From Bradyrhizobium sp. CB3481 (GTDB taxonomy: Bacteria > Pseudomonadota > Alphaproteobacteria > Rhizobiales > Xanthobacteraceae), in assembly GCF_029714305.1 (NCBI RefSeq), contig NZ_CP121647.1, positions 1,198,501 through 1,262,500 of the forward strand: a stretch of 64,000 nt of DNA. Direction: 5' to 3'. Below are positions 1 to 8,661 of this stretch, in pieces; position 1 is the first letter of the stretch; the number at the start of each line of letters is the position of its first letter. The notes beneath the pieces are model-generated. The model saw nothing but the letters and a program-made list of their open reading frames with translations, did not search any database and was not told the origin of the DNA. The position numbers and the translations under genes are program-made.

Positions 1-373
1 ACTCCGGATCCTTTTCCAGATTGGTGTCACGGATCACCTGCAGCAGCACGTTGTTCGAGGTGATGACGCGCGCCTGGCTCTCCACCACCATGGCAAGGCC
101 GGAAATATCCTGCGCGCGCGGCGTCAGCTCGCGGTCGACCAGCTGCAGTTCGCGGGGATCGACATAGAGCTGGGCGGAGGCGGTGTATTTCGGCGTCAGG
201 CTCTTGCCGACCGCGACGGCCGTGCAGGCGGCGATCAGCGCGGCGGAGGCGATCGCGGCCTTGCGCTGCCACAGCAGCTGGACCAGTTCGAGCACGCTGA
301 AGCCGGCCGGCGCGGCTGCCGCCGGCCTGCCCTCGGGCTTCGTCCGCTCTATCGGCTGGTCATAGATAAGCAT
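1..373 (-). CDS. Wzz/GumC-type polysaccharide chain-length or co-polymerase protein (3' end outside window)
   Basis: This reads right to left off the window edge, so only about the first 124 residues are visible. After a short Pro/Ala-rich cytoplasmic start comes VLELVQLLWQRKAAIASAAL, running into a hydrophobic first membrane segment, then KYTASAQLYVDPRELQLVDR. That is the usual beginning of inner-membrane Wzz-domain proteins, which set polymer length and couple polymerisation to export. The ATG at 373 is chosen because an in-frame TAA lies about 20 codons upstream with no other start between. It lies downstream of, and on the same strand as, the deacetylase-to-flippase operon. Whether a C-terminal tyrosine kinase domain is fused cannot be seen here. 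Confidence 0.85.
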   Translation of the reverse strand, partial: MLIYDQPIERTKPEGRPAAAAPAGFSVLELVQLLWQRKAAIASAALIAACTAVAVGKSLTPKYTASAQLYVDPRELQLVDRELTPRAQDISGLAMVVESQARVITSNNVLLQVIRDTNLEKDPE

Positions 374-511
374 CGGCCCCAGCTTCCATTCGAACTGCCA
401 TACGCAACGGCTGAGGGGTTACTCTTCGGGTCACGCCCGCTGAACAAACGCAACAGGAAAAATTAACCATACTCACCAAGGGACTATTCCCGGAATTGGC
501 AAAGAAAGCGT

Positions 512-1264
512 TTAACCGCGGGCGCATCGCATCGCCTCCGCCATGGTCATAACCGGGATGTTTCGGCACACCGCCGCCTCGAGCGCATGGCTGAGCAGAG
601 CGGGGGTGCAGCCATAAGGGCTCGGCCGCTCTGCAACGTCGTGGCCGTAGAAAATTAACCATCCGTTAGTGGTCTGCGCCTCGTCGAACGCGCGGTCGAT
701 GCCGGCGCCGTCCATCTCGCGATCGATCAGCGGCATGGCGCGCAGGAACTGCAGGTCGACGCCGCCGGAATTGACGCCCTGCACGATGCTGCGGCAGGTC
801 TGAAACGATTTTCTGAGTTGATATTTCCGCGCGTAGGAGCCGTATCCGAACGGATAGGCGAAGCTCTCGATCCGGACCGAGGGATCGAGCGCGCGAAGAT
901 AGGCGCGGTTGCGCACGATTTCCCGCCGCATCGCGGCCTCGTCGAGGTCGCAGGCGCGCAGATGCGAGAACGTGTGGCAGCCGATCTCGTGACCCCTGCG
1001 ATGAAGCGCGATCACGTCGTCGGCATCGCCGGCCACCCAGTCCGGCGTGTCGGCGCCGACCAGGCTGCCGGAGACATAGAACGTCCCCCGCGCGCCTTGG
1101 GCTTCCAGCATCGCGGCGCCGGTCGTGACGGCGCTCTTCGGCAGATCGTCGAAGGTGAAGCTGACCATCGGTGTCGGGTTGCGCAGGCGGAACAGATCGA
1201 CGCGCAGGTGCATCGCCAGCCGGTGGCCGACCTTTGCCCTTGCTTCTGACAACAGCGCGTTCAT
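512..1264 (-). CDS. Polysaccharide deacetylase (NodB-homology, carbohydrate esterase 4-like)
   Basis: A 250-residue protein with the CE4 metal-site motifs: SFTFDDLP near residues 35-42 and HTFSH near 97-101, giving the Asp-His-His triad that binds the catalytic metal. The family removes N- or O-acetyl groups from polysaccharides; the substrate cannot be read from the sequence. It is the last gene of a tightly packed minus-strand operon (flippase, glycosyltransferase, methyltransferase, deacetylase). A TTG at 1273 overlaps the preceding stop codon and would add three residues (MKT). The ATG at 1264 is preferred, but translational coupling through the TTG is possible. Modification of the exported polysaccharide is inferred from the context. 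Confidence 0.88.
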   Translation of the reverse strand: MNALLSEARAKVGHRLAMHLRVDLFRLRNPTPMVSFTFDDLPKSAVTTGAAMLEAQGARGTFYVSGSLVGADTPDWVAGDADDVIALHRRGHEIGCHTFSHLRACDLDEAAMRREIVRNRAYLRALDPSVRIESFAYPFGYGSYARKYQLRKSFQTCRSIVQGVNSGGVDLQFLRAMPLIDREMDGAGIDRAFDEAQTTNGWLIFYGHDVAERPSPYGCTPALLSHALEAAVCRNIPVMTMAEAMRCARG

Positions 1265-1269
1265 CGTCT

Positions 1270-2106
1270 TCAACGCTTCCGAAGGATCACGTGGTAGTCG
1301 CCGTGGCGGACATCGGTTTTGCCAGGCAGGAAGAAGTTCATGACGCGCGCGGCAGCATCGACCAGCGCCGCGAAGGCCGGCATGCGCAGCCGCATCTCTG
1401 GATAGCGCGGGCTCTCATACTGCTTGCGATAGATCATCTGCAGGCCGTTGGCCTCGGCGAACGCCTCCAGGTTAGAAAGCGTGACAAGCGGATGGAACAG
1501 CGTCGGGAATGGCGCGTGGCCGGGCAGGCCGGCTTTCTTGTCGCCGCGGACGTGGCGGTAGAACCAGACATGAAACCAGTGCGGCGAGTATTTGGTAACC
1601 ACGCCGGACAGCGATTTCGGATTCGGCGCGCCGATCAGGATCAGGCCGTTCGGCTTCAGCGCCTCGCAGAAGCGCAATAGCGCGGCTTCGACGTCGGGCA
1701 CGTGCTCGATCACGTTATAGCAGATCACGAGGTCAAAACTGTTCGGCTTGAAGCGATGCACCTGGATATCGCCGAGAATCGCCTGGTGCGCATAATCGTT
1801 GTTGCGGATCTGGTCCTCATCGATATCGACCACGGTGACATGGGCGCGACGCAGCACCTTGAGCGGCAGGAAGCTGGTCGAGCCGCCGCCGGCCTCGTAG
1901 ATCGCGAGCTCCCCCGAGGGAAGGATCGCTTCGAGAATACCATGGACGGTGAGCAGGCTCTGCCGCGCCTCGCCATGCGCGAGCTCGAGCAGCGCCTGCG
2001 GATGCTGCGCGGCTTCCGGCGCGGCGGTGGCGGTCTGCGTGTGGCCAAGCGTGACGGCATCGTCCATCGACGTCATCCATTCCGAGGTGGGGGTTGCCTT
2101 GTTCAT
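1270..2106 (-). CDS. Class I SAM-dependent methyltransferase
   Basis: A 278-residue Rossmann-fold methyltransferase. Motif I is YEAGGGSTSF at about residues 70-79. The acidic end of strand beta-2 is TVVDID (91-96) and the post-motif region is FDLVICYNVIEHV (124-136), as in the Methyltransf_11/UbiE group. The start lies one base after the stop of the upstream glycosyltransferase, and its stop reaches into the first codons of the deacetylase, so translation is probably coupled. In this setting it probably O-methylates a sugar of the exported polysaccharide or its lipid carrier intermediate. The acceptor is unknown. Confidence 0.88.
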   Translation of the reverse strand: MNKATPTSEWMTSMDDAVTLGHTQTATAAPEAAQHPQALLELAHGEARQSLLTVHGILEAILPSGELAIYEAGGGSTSFLPLKVLRRAHVTVVDIDEDQIRNNDYAHQAILGDIQVHRFKPNSFDLVICYNVIEHVPDVEAALLRFCEALKPNGLILIGAPNPKSLSGVVTKYSPHWFHVWFYRHVRGDKKAGLPGHAPFPTLFHPLVTLSNLEAFAEANGLQMIYRKQYESPRYPEMRLRMPAFAALVDAAARVMNFFLPGKTDVRHGDYHVILRKR

Positions 2107-2107
2107 T

Positions 2108-3322
2108 CTAATTTTCCCAATCGACGCGCTGGAAAGCGTCCAGCAAGGCGCGGTCTTCCCTGTGAATCGACGGATCGAGTGGCACGCGGTTGGTGCGCTG
2201 ATATTTCCAGTTGCTGCCGATCTCGCGGAAGTGCCGGAACGAGAACTGCTTGGTGCAGAAATACGAGGCCCACCAGGAGAAGATCGAATGGACGTGCCAT
2301 TGCGCATGCGTTGGGCATCGGCTCGGCACCACCGTCCATTTCGGCAGGCATTCGTTAGCGTCGCGTCGCAGCCCTAACCGCGAGACCTGGTAGTCCGGCG
2401 GCATCAGGACGGAGAAATCGGCGTGCCGATGCGGCGTCTTGCTGTTATCGTCGCGCGTGCCGTCGTCGATGCCGATGATCCAGCGGCCGCGATACCGCAC
2501 CAGCCCGGTCCGTGACCGTTCGGCGGCTTCAAATACCGATTGTCCCGTTCTCGACAGCACGAGCTCGTCGATATCGGAGTTCATCGCGCTGCGGGCATGC
2601 TGCAGGAATCGCCATCGCGCGTGCTCCCAGGCGCCGAGCTGGCAGAAATCGGAATCCCAGTGGTCCCAGCTATTGGCGCCCTGCGGCCCGTATTTGAACG
2701 GCCACTCCATCACGACCGAGCATTGGATGCCCGGGACCGAGCGGAGCGCCGCGCTCAACGTGGCGGCATCATAGGCACTGGAGCCGTTGTCATAGATCAG
2801 GACGGCATCCGCGCCGTGAATGTCGCGGTTGAACCGCACCCAGTCGAGGATCCACTCGATCGGGTTGTCCTTCGACATCGTGAAGATGACGCGGCGGTCC
2901 CGGAACATTTTCGAACTGTTCGGCGACACCGGGAAGGTAAAGCTCCCGAGATCGCCGAGCGCCTGGATCGGACCGGCGTGCTCGGCAATGTCCAGCCACA
3001 ATTGGGCATGGCGGTCGAGGCGCCGCGCCCGTGCCTTGCAGGTCCCGGAGCCACTGATGAAGGTTGTCGTCGCAACGTCGCGCGCGAGATTGAAGAACGG
3101 CGGCGCGAATAGGGCGACCTTCGATTGGCTCACTTGTACTGCGTCATAGAACAGCGTGTTGCTATCGAAGTCGCGGTCGAAATGCTCGCCGCGGAATTCG
3201 AGCGGGCGCGTCGCCTCGCGCCGCTTGTCGGTGAAGTCAGACAGCGACACCGGGTTGGTTCGACAAATGAGATGTCGATTGTCGGCTGCGACGGCCGGAC
3301 TTTTGCTGGCGAGCCGCATCAT
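2108..3322 (-). CDS. Putative GT-A glycosyltransferase (GT92/Glyco_tranf_2_4-like)
   Basis: A 404-residue protein. The central part carries NPIEWILDWVRFNRDIHGAD followed by VLIYDNGS and later SDIDELVL, the layout of glycosyltransferases of the Glyco_tranf_2_4/GT92 type, with the acidic motif as the likely nucleotide-sugar metal site. The same frame is open far upstream, but the real start is the ATG at 3322: it overlaps the TGA of the flippase (ATGA) and has purine-rich sequence before it. There are no membrane segments, so it probably acts on the cytoplasmic face on a lipid-linked intermediate. Donor and acceptor sugars are unknown, and family assignment by eye is moderately secure. Confidence 0.78.
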   Translation of the reverse strand: MMRLASKSPAVAADNRHLICRTNPVSLSDFTDKRREATRPLEFRGEHFDRDFDSNTLFYDAVQVSQSKVALFAPPFFNLARDVATTTFISGSGTCKARARRLDRHAQLWLDIAEHAGPIQALGDLGSFTFPVSPNSSKMFRDRRVIFTMSKDNPIEWILDWVRFNRDIHGADAVLIYDNGSSAYDAATLSAALRSVPGIQCSVVMEWPFKYGPQGANSWDHWDSDFCQLGAWEHARWRFLQHARSAMNSDIDELVLSRTGQSVFEAAERSRTGLVRYRGRWIIGIDDGTRDDNSKTPHRHADFSVLMPPDYQVSRLGLRRDANECLPKWTVVPSRCPTHAQWHVHSIFSWWASYFCTKQFSFRHFREIGSNWKYQRTNRVPLDPSIHREDRALLDAFQRVDWEN

Positions 3323-4830
3323 GGTTCTCTGACCGATATGCTGGGAAGGCCCGTGACGGGCGCGGTGAGGGAAGAGGCCGGAAGCGGGCATTCGTGCCCT
3401 GCTTGGCTGGCCGGCCAGAGATTTCGGCGTGCGCCCTGGACGATCACGGCTTTTCGCAGTCCTGCGATATCGAATGCGAAGGCCGCCACGACATAGACAA
3501 GGCAGCCGGTGGCCGCGAGGATGCCGAACGAGAGGATGCCGATCGGCAGCAGCGGTTTCAGGAACGTCAGCACCAGCGCCATGATCGCGGTCGCCGCGAC
3601 GATGCGCACGGCTTGGAAGGCGTTGAAGGGCAGCGGGAATGCCTTGCGCGTCAGATACCAGCCGAACGCCGCGCCAAAACCCTCGACGATGACGAGGCTC
3701 ACGGCCGCGCCGACCAGGCCAAATCGCGCGAGCAGCAGCGGCATGACGAGCAAGTTCGCGGTCAGCATCGCGATGCTCTGCGTCGTCATCATGAACGGCG
3801 TCTTGGCGAGATGAAAACTCGCATGGATGTAGGACTGCGAGAAGGACTGGAACAGCCAGGCGAAAGCCAGGATCGGCATGATCTGCGCGGCGGTCTCCCG
3901 GAACTCGGCGCCAAGGATCACGCCGGCGATATAGCTGCTCGTCAGCACCACGCCGACGACGGCCGGCAGCACGGCGGCGAGCAGGATTTCCAGGCTGAAT
4001 TCCAGATGCGGCCGGGCTTCGTCCGCACCGCCATTGGCATAGGCGCGCACCGCCAGCGGGATCGTCGCGGAAGCGATGCTGACTGCCGGGATCAGGATGA
4101 TCTGCCGGACGAGGTCGGCGGAAGCGCCATACTGGCCGGCGGCGTGGTCGCCCATAAAATGAAACACCAGCATGCGGTCGAGCGCGGCATGGATCGCAAA
4201 CACGATGCCGGACAGCGTGATCGGAATGCCGAAACCGGCAAACGTGCGCAGGTCGGAAAGCTTCGGCCCGGCGACCGGCGAGCGCAGGATCGTGCTCGCA
4301 AACAGCGCGGTGGTGACGAAGTAGGTTAGTCCGGCCATGGCTAGCTGGAGCAGCCCGCCGCCGCCGAGCAGCGCCGCGATCAGGCACAGCACGAAGGCGA
4401 GGCAGGCGCGAATGATAGACGCCGACATGAACGCGAGCGATTGCAATCGCGCCTTGAGCAGCTCCTGCCCGAGTTCGAACAGGCCCAGCCCCAGTGCGAA
4501 GAAGACAGCGGCGATATTGCGTTCGAACGATACCGACGTGGTCAGCGTGGCAACAAGAAGGGCGAACGGAGCGGCGAGGGCGGAGATGAGATAGGCGAGG
4601 AAAATGGTTTTACGGACATCGACCGTTCCGCCTTCCGACTGGAACCGCAGTGCGGAGACGCGAACCCAGGTGAACAGCAGCGCCGAGACGATGCCCGCAG
4701 TGCTCAAGCCGACGACATAGACGCCATACTCGTCCGGCGACAGCAGCCGCGTGAACACGACCGCGCTGAGCAGGCCGACGGCCGCCGACACGACGCTCGC
4801 AACAGAATAATGGACCGTCTGGCTCAGCAT
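3319..4830 (-). CDS. Wzx-like lipopolysaccharide/polysaccharide flippase
   Basis: A 503-residue integral membrane protein of the MVF/PST superfamily. The start is typical (SVASVVSAAVGLLSAVVFTR, then LLSPDEYGVY), followed by hydrophobic segments along the whole length (roughly 12-14). Such proteins flip undecaprenyl-linked repeat units across the inner membrane. It is the first gene of the minus-strand operon, overlapping the next gene by 4 bp, and it diverges from the acyltransferase across a 571-bp gap. With the Wzy-like protein at 9.7 kb and the Wzz-like protein at the window edge, it completes a Wzx/Wzy/Wzz set. The last ~35 residues are Pro/Ser-rich and look non-conserved. Confidence 0.9.
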   Translation of the reverse strand: MLSQTVHYSVASVVSAAVGLLSAVVFTRLLSPDEYGVYVVGLSTAGIVSALLFTWVRVSALRFQSEGGTVDVRKTIFLAYLISALAAPFALLVATLTTSVSFERNIAAVFFALGLGLFELGQELLKARLQSLAFMSASIIRACLAFVLCLIAALLGGGGLLQLAMAGLTYFVTTALFASTILRSPVAGPKLSDLRTFAGFGIPITLSGIVFAIHAALDRMLVFHFMGDHAAGQYGASADLVRQIILIPAVSIASATIPLAVRAYANGGADEARPHLEFSLEILLAAVLPAVVGVVLTSSYIAGVILGAEFRETAAQIMPILAFAWLFQSFSQSYIHASFHLAKTPFMMTTQSIAMLTANLLVMPLLLARFGLVGAAVSLVIVEGFGAAFGWYLTRKAFPLPFNAFQAVRIVAATAIMALVLTFLKPLLPIGILSFGILAATGCLVYVVAAFAFDIAGLRKAVIVQGARRNLWPASQAGHECPLPASSLTAPVTGLPSISVREP

Positions 4831-5401
4831 TAATGTTTCGGCCTTTGAAGCGCGGAACTCCGCTCCGGCAATGAGTTCAGGGTTAACGACACGGCACTAT
4901 TCATCTCGACAATCTGCCGGAGGGTGGCCGTCAACAGGCGCAGACCTCCCGCAGCCCCATTGGAGCAAGAACAGTGCCGGACCGATGCGCCACATCCTGC
5001 GGTGCGTCGGCGTGGTTAACCGGCTGATTTTCCGCGTTTTCTCGCAGACAATTCATCGGCGCCGGCGGAGCTCGGTCGTTCCGCTACTGGTTGCCTGTCC
5101 TCGCTGTCCGCATTTGCGACAGCGAAAGCTACTCCCGTTGCGCGGTAACCATCGCGCGCGTCGCTTCGGCGTGCTCGCCGCACTGGACTCGATATTGCAA
5201 AGCCGATTGGCGAAATCGTCGACCGCGTTCGACGGATGGATTGCCGATGTTAAATTTTCGACGGAATTTCTTTTTGCAGCAAGCGCCACCGGTCCGTTTT
5301 GATACAGCCCGCCTGTCCGGCCTGTATCCTTTTGCGACGGCGTTCGTTCGTTATCGCGCCGCTGGGCTTTGCTGCGTCCGCGCCGGGCTGGTGAGCCCGA
5401 G
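4831..5401. other. Divergent intergenic region, no convincing gene
   Basis: A 571-bp gap between the start of the flippase operon (leftward) and the acyltransferase (rightward). It is visibly less GC-rich than the flanking genes and should hold both promoters. GGTTAAC-type motifs occur near 4891 and 5012. Open frames of 130-143 codons exist on both strands, but none resembles a known protein and their codon use is unlike the neighbours. I could not assign a promoter with confidence. Confidence 0.4.
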
Positions 5402-7300
5402 GTGACGGAATACCGCGCCGACATCGACGGCCTGCGGGCGATCGCCGTCATTCCTGTGCTGCTTTATCATGCCGGCGTATCAGGCTTTTCCGGCGGCTTC
5501 GTCGGCGTCGATATCTTCTTTGTCATCTCTGGCTATCTGATCTGCGGCATGATCGCTGCGGACCTTCGTCGCGGCACGTTCTCGCTCGCCAACTTCTACA
5601 AACGGCGCATTCTGCGCATCCTGCCCGCGCTGTTCGTGATGTTCCTGATCACCAGCGTTTTCGCCGCGATCTATTGCCTGCCGGTCGAACTGGTGGACTA
5701 CGCGAGAAGCCTTGCCAGCGCCGTTGCATCGGTCTCGAACGTCTATTTCGCGCAGACTGCCGGCTATTTCGATCCGCCGGCCGAAACCAAGCCGCTTTTA
5801 CATACCTGGTCGCTCTCCGTCGAAGAGCAGTTCTATTTCGCGGTCCCGCTGTTGATGCTGCTGATCCATCGCTTCGTGCCAAAGCGCGTCGGGATTCTGT
5901 TCGCCATGGTCGCAGCGATCTCCTTCGCTGGCGCACTGGCGATGAGTGCGCGAAACCCCACCTTCGCGTTCTATCTCACCCCGTTCCGGGCCTGGGAGCT
6001 GGCGCTCGGCGCGCTGCTCTCGGCGGAGTTCCTTCCGGTGCCGGAGACCGCATTTTGGCGCAACGCCAGCGGCGTGTCCGGGCTGCTACTTCTCTTTGGC
6101 GTCATCGCATTCGGATCATCGGCGATGCCGCTTCTCGCGATGACGGGCCTTGCCGCGCTCGGCACTACTCTAGTGATTGCGTCGAGTGAACGCAGCGTAT
6201 CGCTCGTAGGACGATTGCTGTCACTCAAGCCGTTGGTGTTCGTCGGGCTGATCTCTTACTCGCTCTATCTGTGGCACTGGCCACTAATCGTGTTCCAGCG
6301 CACCGATGGTATTTTCTTCGCAGTGTCCTCCGCATCGGCGAAGCTGACGCTGATCGTTCTTTCCTTCGGCTTGGCTTATCTGTCGTGGAAGCTGGTCGAG
6401 ACGCCGTTCCGTAGCCTGGCAAAGGGAACCTCAAAGGCCGCGATTTTCGGCGCGACCTCGGCCGCGATGCTGTCGACGGCCGGGCTGTGCGGAATGGTGA
6501 TTTTTCTGAGCGGCGCGCCGTCGCGCTTTCCGCAGCGCGTCGTCGAGATCGGCTCGTTCCTGGCCTACGATTCATCGGCTGCGTTCCGTACCGGGCGCTG
6601 CTTTCTCTCGACCAGCCGCCAGCGGCTCGATACCGAAACCTGCCTGAAGATTGACCCGGCGCGGCCGAATTATCTGCTGGTGGGTGACAGCCACGCCGCG
6701 CATCTCTGGTCTGGGCTCTCGCAGGCCATGCCCGAATTCAACATCATGCAGGCGACCGCCAGCCTGTGCCGGCCGGCCGTTACTGCTGGATCGCGGTATG
6801 ACACCCCGGTGTGCCGCGCGATGATGGAATTCGTGTTCGACGACTTTCTCGCCCGCAACAAGGTCGATGGCGTGCTGCTCGCCGCGTCCTGGAAGGACGA
6901 GGATCTGCCATTCCTGTCGGCCACGCTGCAACTGTTGAAGTCGAAGCGCATCGACGCCACGGTGCTCGGCCCGATCGTCGAATATGATGCGGCGCTACCC
7001 CGGCTTCTAGTGGATGGGATCCTGCACGCCACACCGTCGCATGCGAGCGCGAAGCGGACGCCGGGGATTCGTGAGCGGGATTTCGCCATGAGGCACATGG
7101 TGACGGCCGCCGGCGCCAGCTATCTTTCCGTTTACGACGCGATGTGCCGTGACGATCGTTGCGACGAATATGCGCGAGGCGATATCCCGATGCAGTTCGA
7201 TGCGGGTCATCTCACGGCCGAAGGCGCGATCGAGGTCGGACGAAGGCTTTCAGTCGCCTTTGCCCGCAAGCATGCAAGAGCAGCCGATGTTTCAAACTGA
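5402..7300 (+). CDS. Acyltransferase 3 family protein with C-terminal SGNH domain (OafA-like)
   Basis: About 632 residues. The N-terminal half is the multi-spanning acyltransferase-3 domain: YRADIDGLRAIAV at residues 4-16, LLYHAG with the conserved His, GGFVGVDIFFVISGYLI, and HTWSLSVEEQFY at 134-145. The C-terminal half is a periplasmic SGNH domain with LLVGDSHAAHLW (catalytic Ser near 430) and FDAGH (Asp 600, His 603). Enzymes of this build O-acylate (usually O-acetylate) cell-surface polysaccharides. The GTG at 5402 gives the normal family N-terminus; a TTG at 5369 in the same frame would add 11 residues. It overlaps or abuts the next gene, suggesting co-transcription. Confidence 0.92.
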   Translation: MTEYRADIDGLRAIAVIPVLLYHAGVSGFSGGFVGVDIFFVISGYLICGMIAADLRRGTFSLANFYKRRILRILPALFVMFLITSVFAAIYCLPVELVDYARSLASAVASVSNVYFAQTAGYFDPPAETKPLLHTWSLSVEEQFYFAVPLLMLLIHRFVPKRVGILFAMVAAISFAGALAMSARNPTFAFYLTPFRAWELALGALLSAEFLPVPETAFWRNASGVSGLLLLFGVIAFGSSAMPLLAMTGLAALGTTLVIASSERSVSLVGRLLSLKPLVFVGLISYSLYLWHWPLIVFQRTDGIFFAVSSASAKLTLIVLSFGLAYLSWKLVETPFRSLAKGTSKAAIFGATSAAMLSTAGLCGMVIFLSGAPSRFPQRVVEIGSFLAYDSSAAFRTGRCFLSTSRQRLDTETCLKIDPARPNYLLVGDSHAAHLWSGLSQAMPEFNIMQATASLCRPAVTAGSRYDTPVCRAMMEFVFDDFLARNKVDGVLLAASWKDEDLPFLSATLQLLKSKRIDATVLGPIVEYDAALPRLLVDGILHATPSHASAKRTPGIRERDFAMRHMVTAAGASYLSVYDAMCRDDRCDEYARGDIPMQFDAGHLTAEGAIEVGRRLSVAFARKHARAADVSN

Positions 7301-8273
7301 TCCAACAAGGCGCAAGAAATTCGGCCTGAAGCGGCTGGTGCTGTTTGTCGCCGCCTTTGTCACGACCGTGCTGCTGCTGGCGCATGTCGACAGCAATGCC
7401 GCCTCGCGCGCCGCCTCTACTCCCGCGAAATTCGCCGGCGCCTTCGTCAATTGGGGCCCTGTCGGGCGCGAGCACACGCTGCAGACATGGGAGAAATGGC
7501 TGAAGCAAAAGCCGTCCTCAGTGCTCGGCGTCGACTTCTATGGCCAGGCGACCTGGGAGGATTTCTTCAAGGTCGACTGGGTTCCCGGCATCTGGAAGAA
7601 GCTTAACTCCGCGCGCAACGTGGTGTGGTCGATTCCGCTGACCATGAAAGGCACGCCGCTCGCCGACGTCGCCGAAGGACTGCACGATGCCGAATTCGAA
7701 GCTGCGGCCCGCGCGATTTCGCAGGCGCATCCGCAGGCGATCATCCGCCTCGGCTGGGAGATGAATCTGGCTGAAATGGCCTGGTTCGCCAAAGGATATG
7801 AAGCCGACTACATCAAGGCGTTCCGCCGCGTCGTCGAAATATTCCGCCGCCACTCGACTGACTTCAAGTTCGACTGGTGTCCGGGCTGGGGGCCGCAGGA
7901 TGGCCCTGCCGATGCAAGCTATCCTGGCGATGACGTCGTCGATTACATCGGCCTCGACGTTTACGACTTCAAGCAGGAAGGCACGCCGGAGGAACGCTGG
8001 AACGCGTTCTACGTCAAGGCGCCGTTCGGCCTGGAATGGCACCGCGAGTTCGCGCGTCAGCACGGCAAGAAGATGAGCTATCCCGAATGGGGCGTCGGCA
8101 ACGCCGGCGACAATCCCTTGTTCATCGAAAAAATGCACGACTGGTTCATGAAGAACGAAGGCAGCATCGCCTACGCCGCCTATTTCGACGTCAACGGCGC
8201 TTGGCCGACCCAGATCGACAACGGCCAGTTTCCGAACGCGCAAGCCTTGTTCCGCAAGCTGTTCAGCCGCTGA
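7287..8273 (+). CDS. GH26-like glycoside hydrolase with N-terminal membrane anchor
   Basis: A 328-residue protein with a basic start and one hydrophobic segment (residues 17-33), a signal anchor or signal peptide, so it acts in the periplasm or outside. The rest resembles GH26 endoglycanases (mannanase type): IIRLGWEMN with a probable acid/base Glu 158, and KKMSYPEWGVG with a probable nucleophile Glu 267. It overlaps the end of the acyltransferase. The ATG at 7287 has AAGAG six bases upstream; an ATG at 7272 would add five residues. A hydrolase inside a polysaccharide cluster usually trims or releases polymer. The substrate is unknown. Confidence 0.82.
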   Translation: MFQTDPTRRKKFGLKRLVLFVAAFVTTVLLLAHVDSNAASRAASTPAKFAGAFVNWGPVGREHTLQTWEKWLKQKPSSVLGVDFYGQATWEDFFKVDWVPGIWKKLNSARNVVWSIPLTMKGTPLADVAEGLHDAEFEAAARAISQAHPQAIIRLGWEMNLAEMAWFAKGYEADYIKAFRRVVEIFRRHSTDFKFDWCPGWGPQDGPADASYPGDDVVDYIGLDVYDFKQEGTPEERWNAFYVKAPFGLEWHREFARQHGKKMSYPEWGVGNAGDNPLFIEKMHDWFMKNEGSIAYAAYFDVNGAWPTQIDNGQFPNAQALFRKLFSR

Positions 8274-8661
8274 TCCTGTTCCGCACGATAAACTAACTCT
8301 GGCACCTCGTACCCGCTCAAATCCCTCATCCTGAGGAGCGGCGTCTTCGCCGCGTCTCGAAGGATGCGGGCCCGACCGCGGCCTCATGGTTCGAGAGGCG
8401 CGGAGCCTGTCATCGGGCCGCGCTACGCGCGGACCCGTTGGCGCTCCTCACCATGGGGGCTTGAGTCCAGCGCGTGTTAACACCGTCCGTTAACCGTCGC
8501 CGGAGTTCTCGGCTTCGCGCTCTACCGCGGGACCGATTATTGCACCGCTCTGCGCGTTACGTCCGCAGGAGCGTATCGCTCCCGGAATGAGCGATCTTGG
8601 CGAAACGGAAATGTCCCGGGATGACGCAGGCCATCCCGTTTCGGGACGATGAGACACATTC
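8274..8661. other. Intergenic region with palindromic repeat and GTTAAC motifs
   Basis: A 388-bp gap between the hydrolase and the GT2 gene. It contains a long repeat element (8325-8460) and, closer to the next gene, two GTTAAC motifs (8476-8481 and 8489-8494). The promoter of the downstream glycosyltransferase probably lies after the repeat, but no clear -35/-10 pair was recognised. Confidence 0.5.
8325..8460. repeat. Intergenic palindromic repeat, family A (copy 1)
   Basis: It begins CTCATCCTGAGGAGC and contains GCCGCGTCTCGAAGGATG, with complementary stretches that can fold into long hairpins and a closing GCTCCTCACCATG. A second copy with the same start and the same GTCTCGAAGGATG block lies at 45357-45456, between groES and groEL. 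Repeats of this appearance are common between genes in Bradyrhizobium. It is non-coding. Confidence 0.8.

Noticed and set aside
3394..4329. Plus-strand frame of 311 codons opposite the flippase
   Set aside because: Charged low-complexity translation; the flippase on the other strand has convincing membrane segments.
4871..5302. Plus-strand frame of 143 codons in the flippase/acyltransferase gap
   Set aside because: No recognisable domain, no ribosome-binding site, and codon use unlike the flanking genes.
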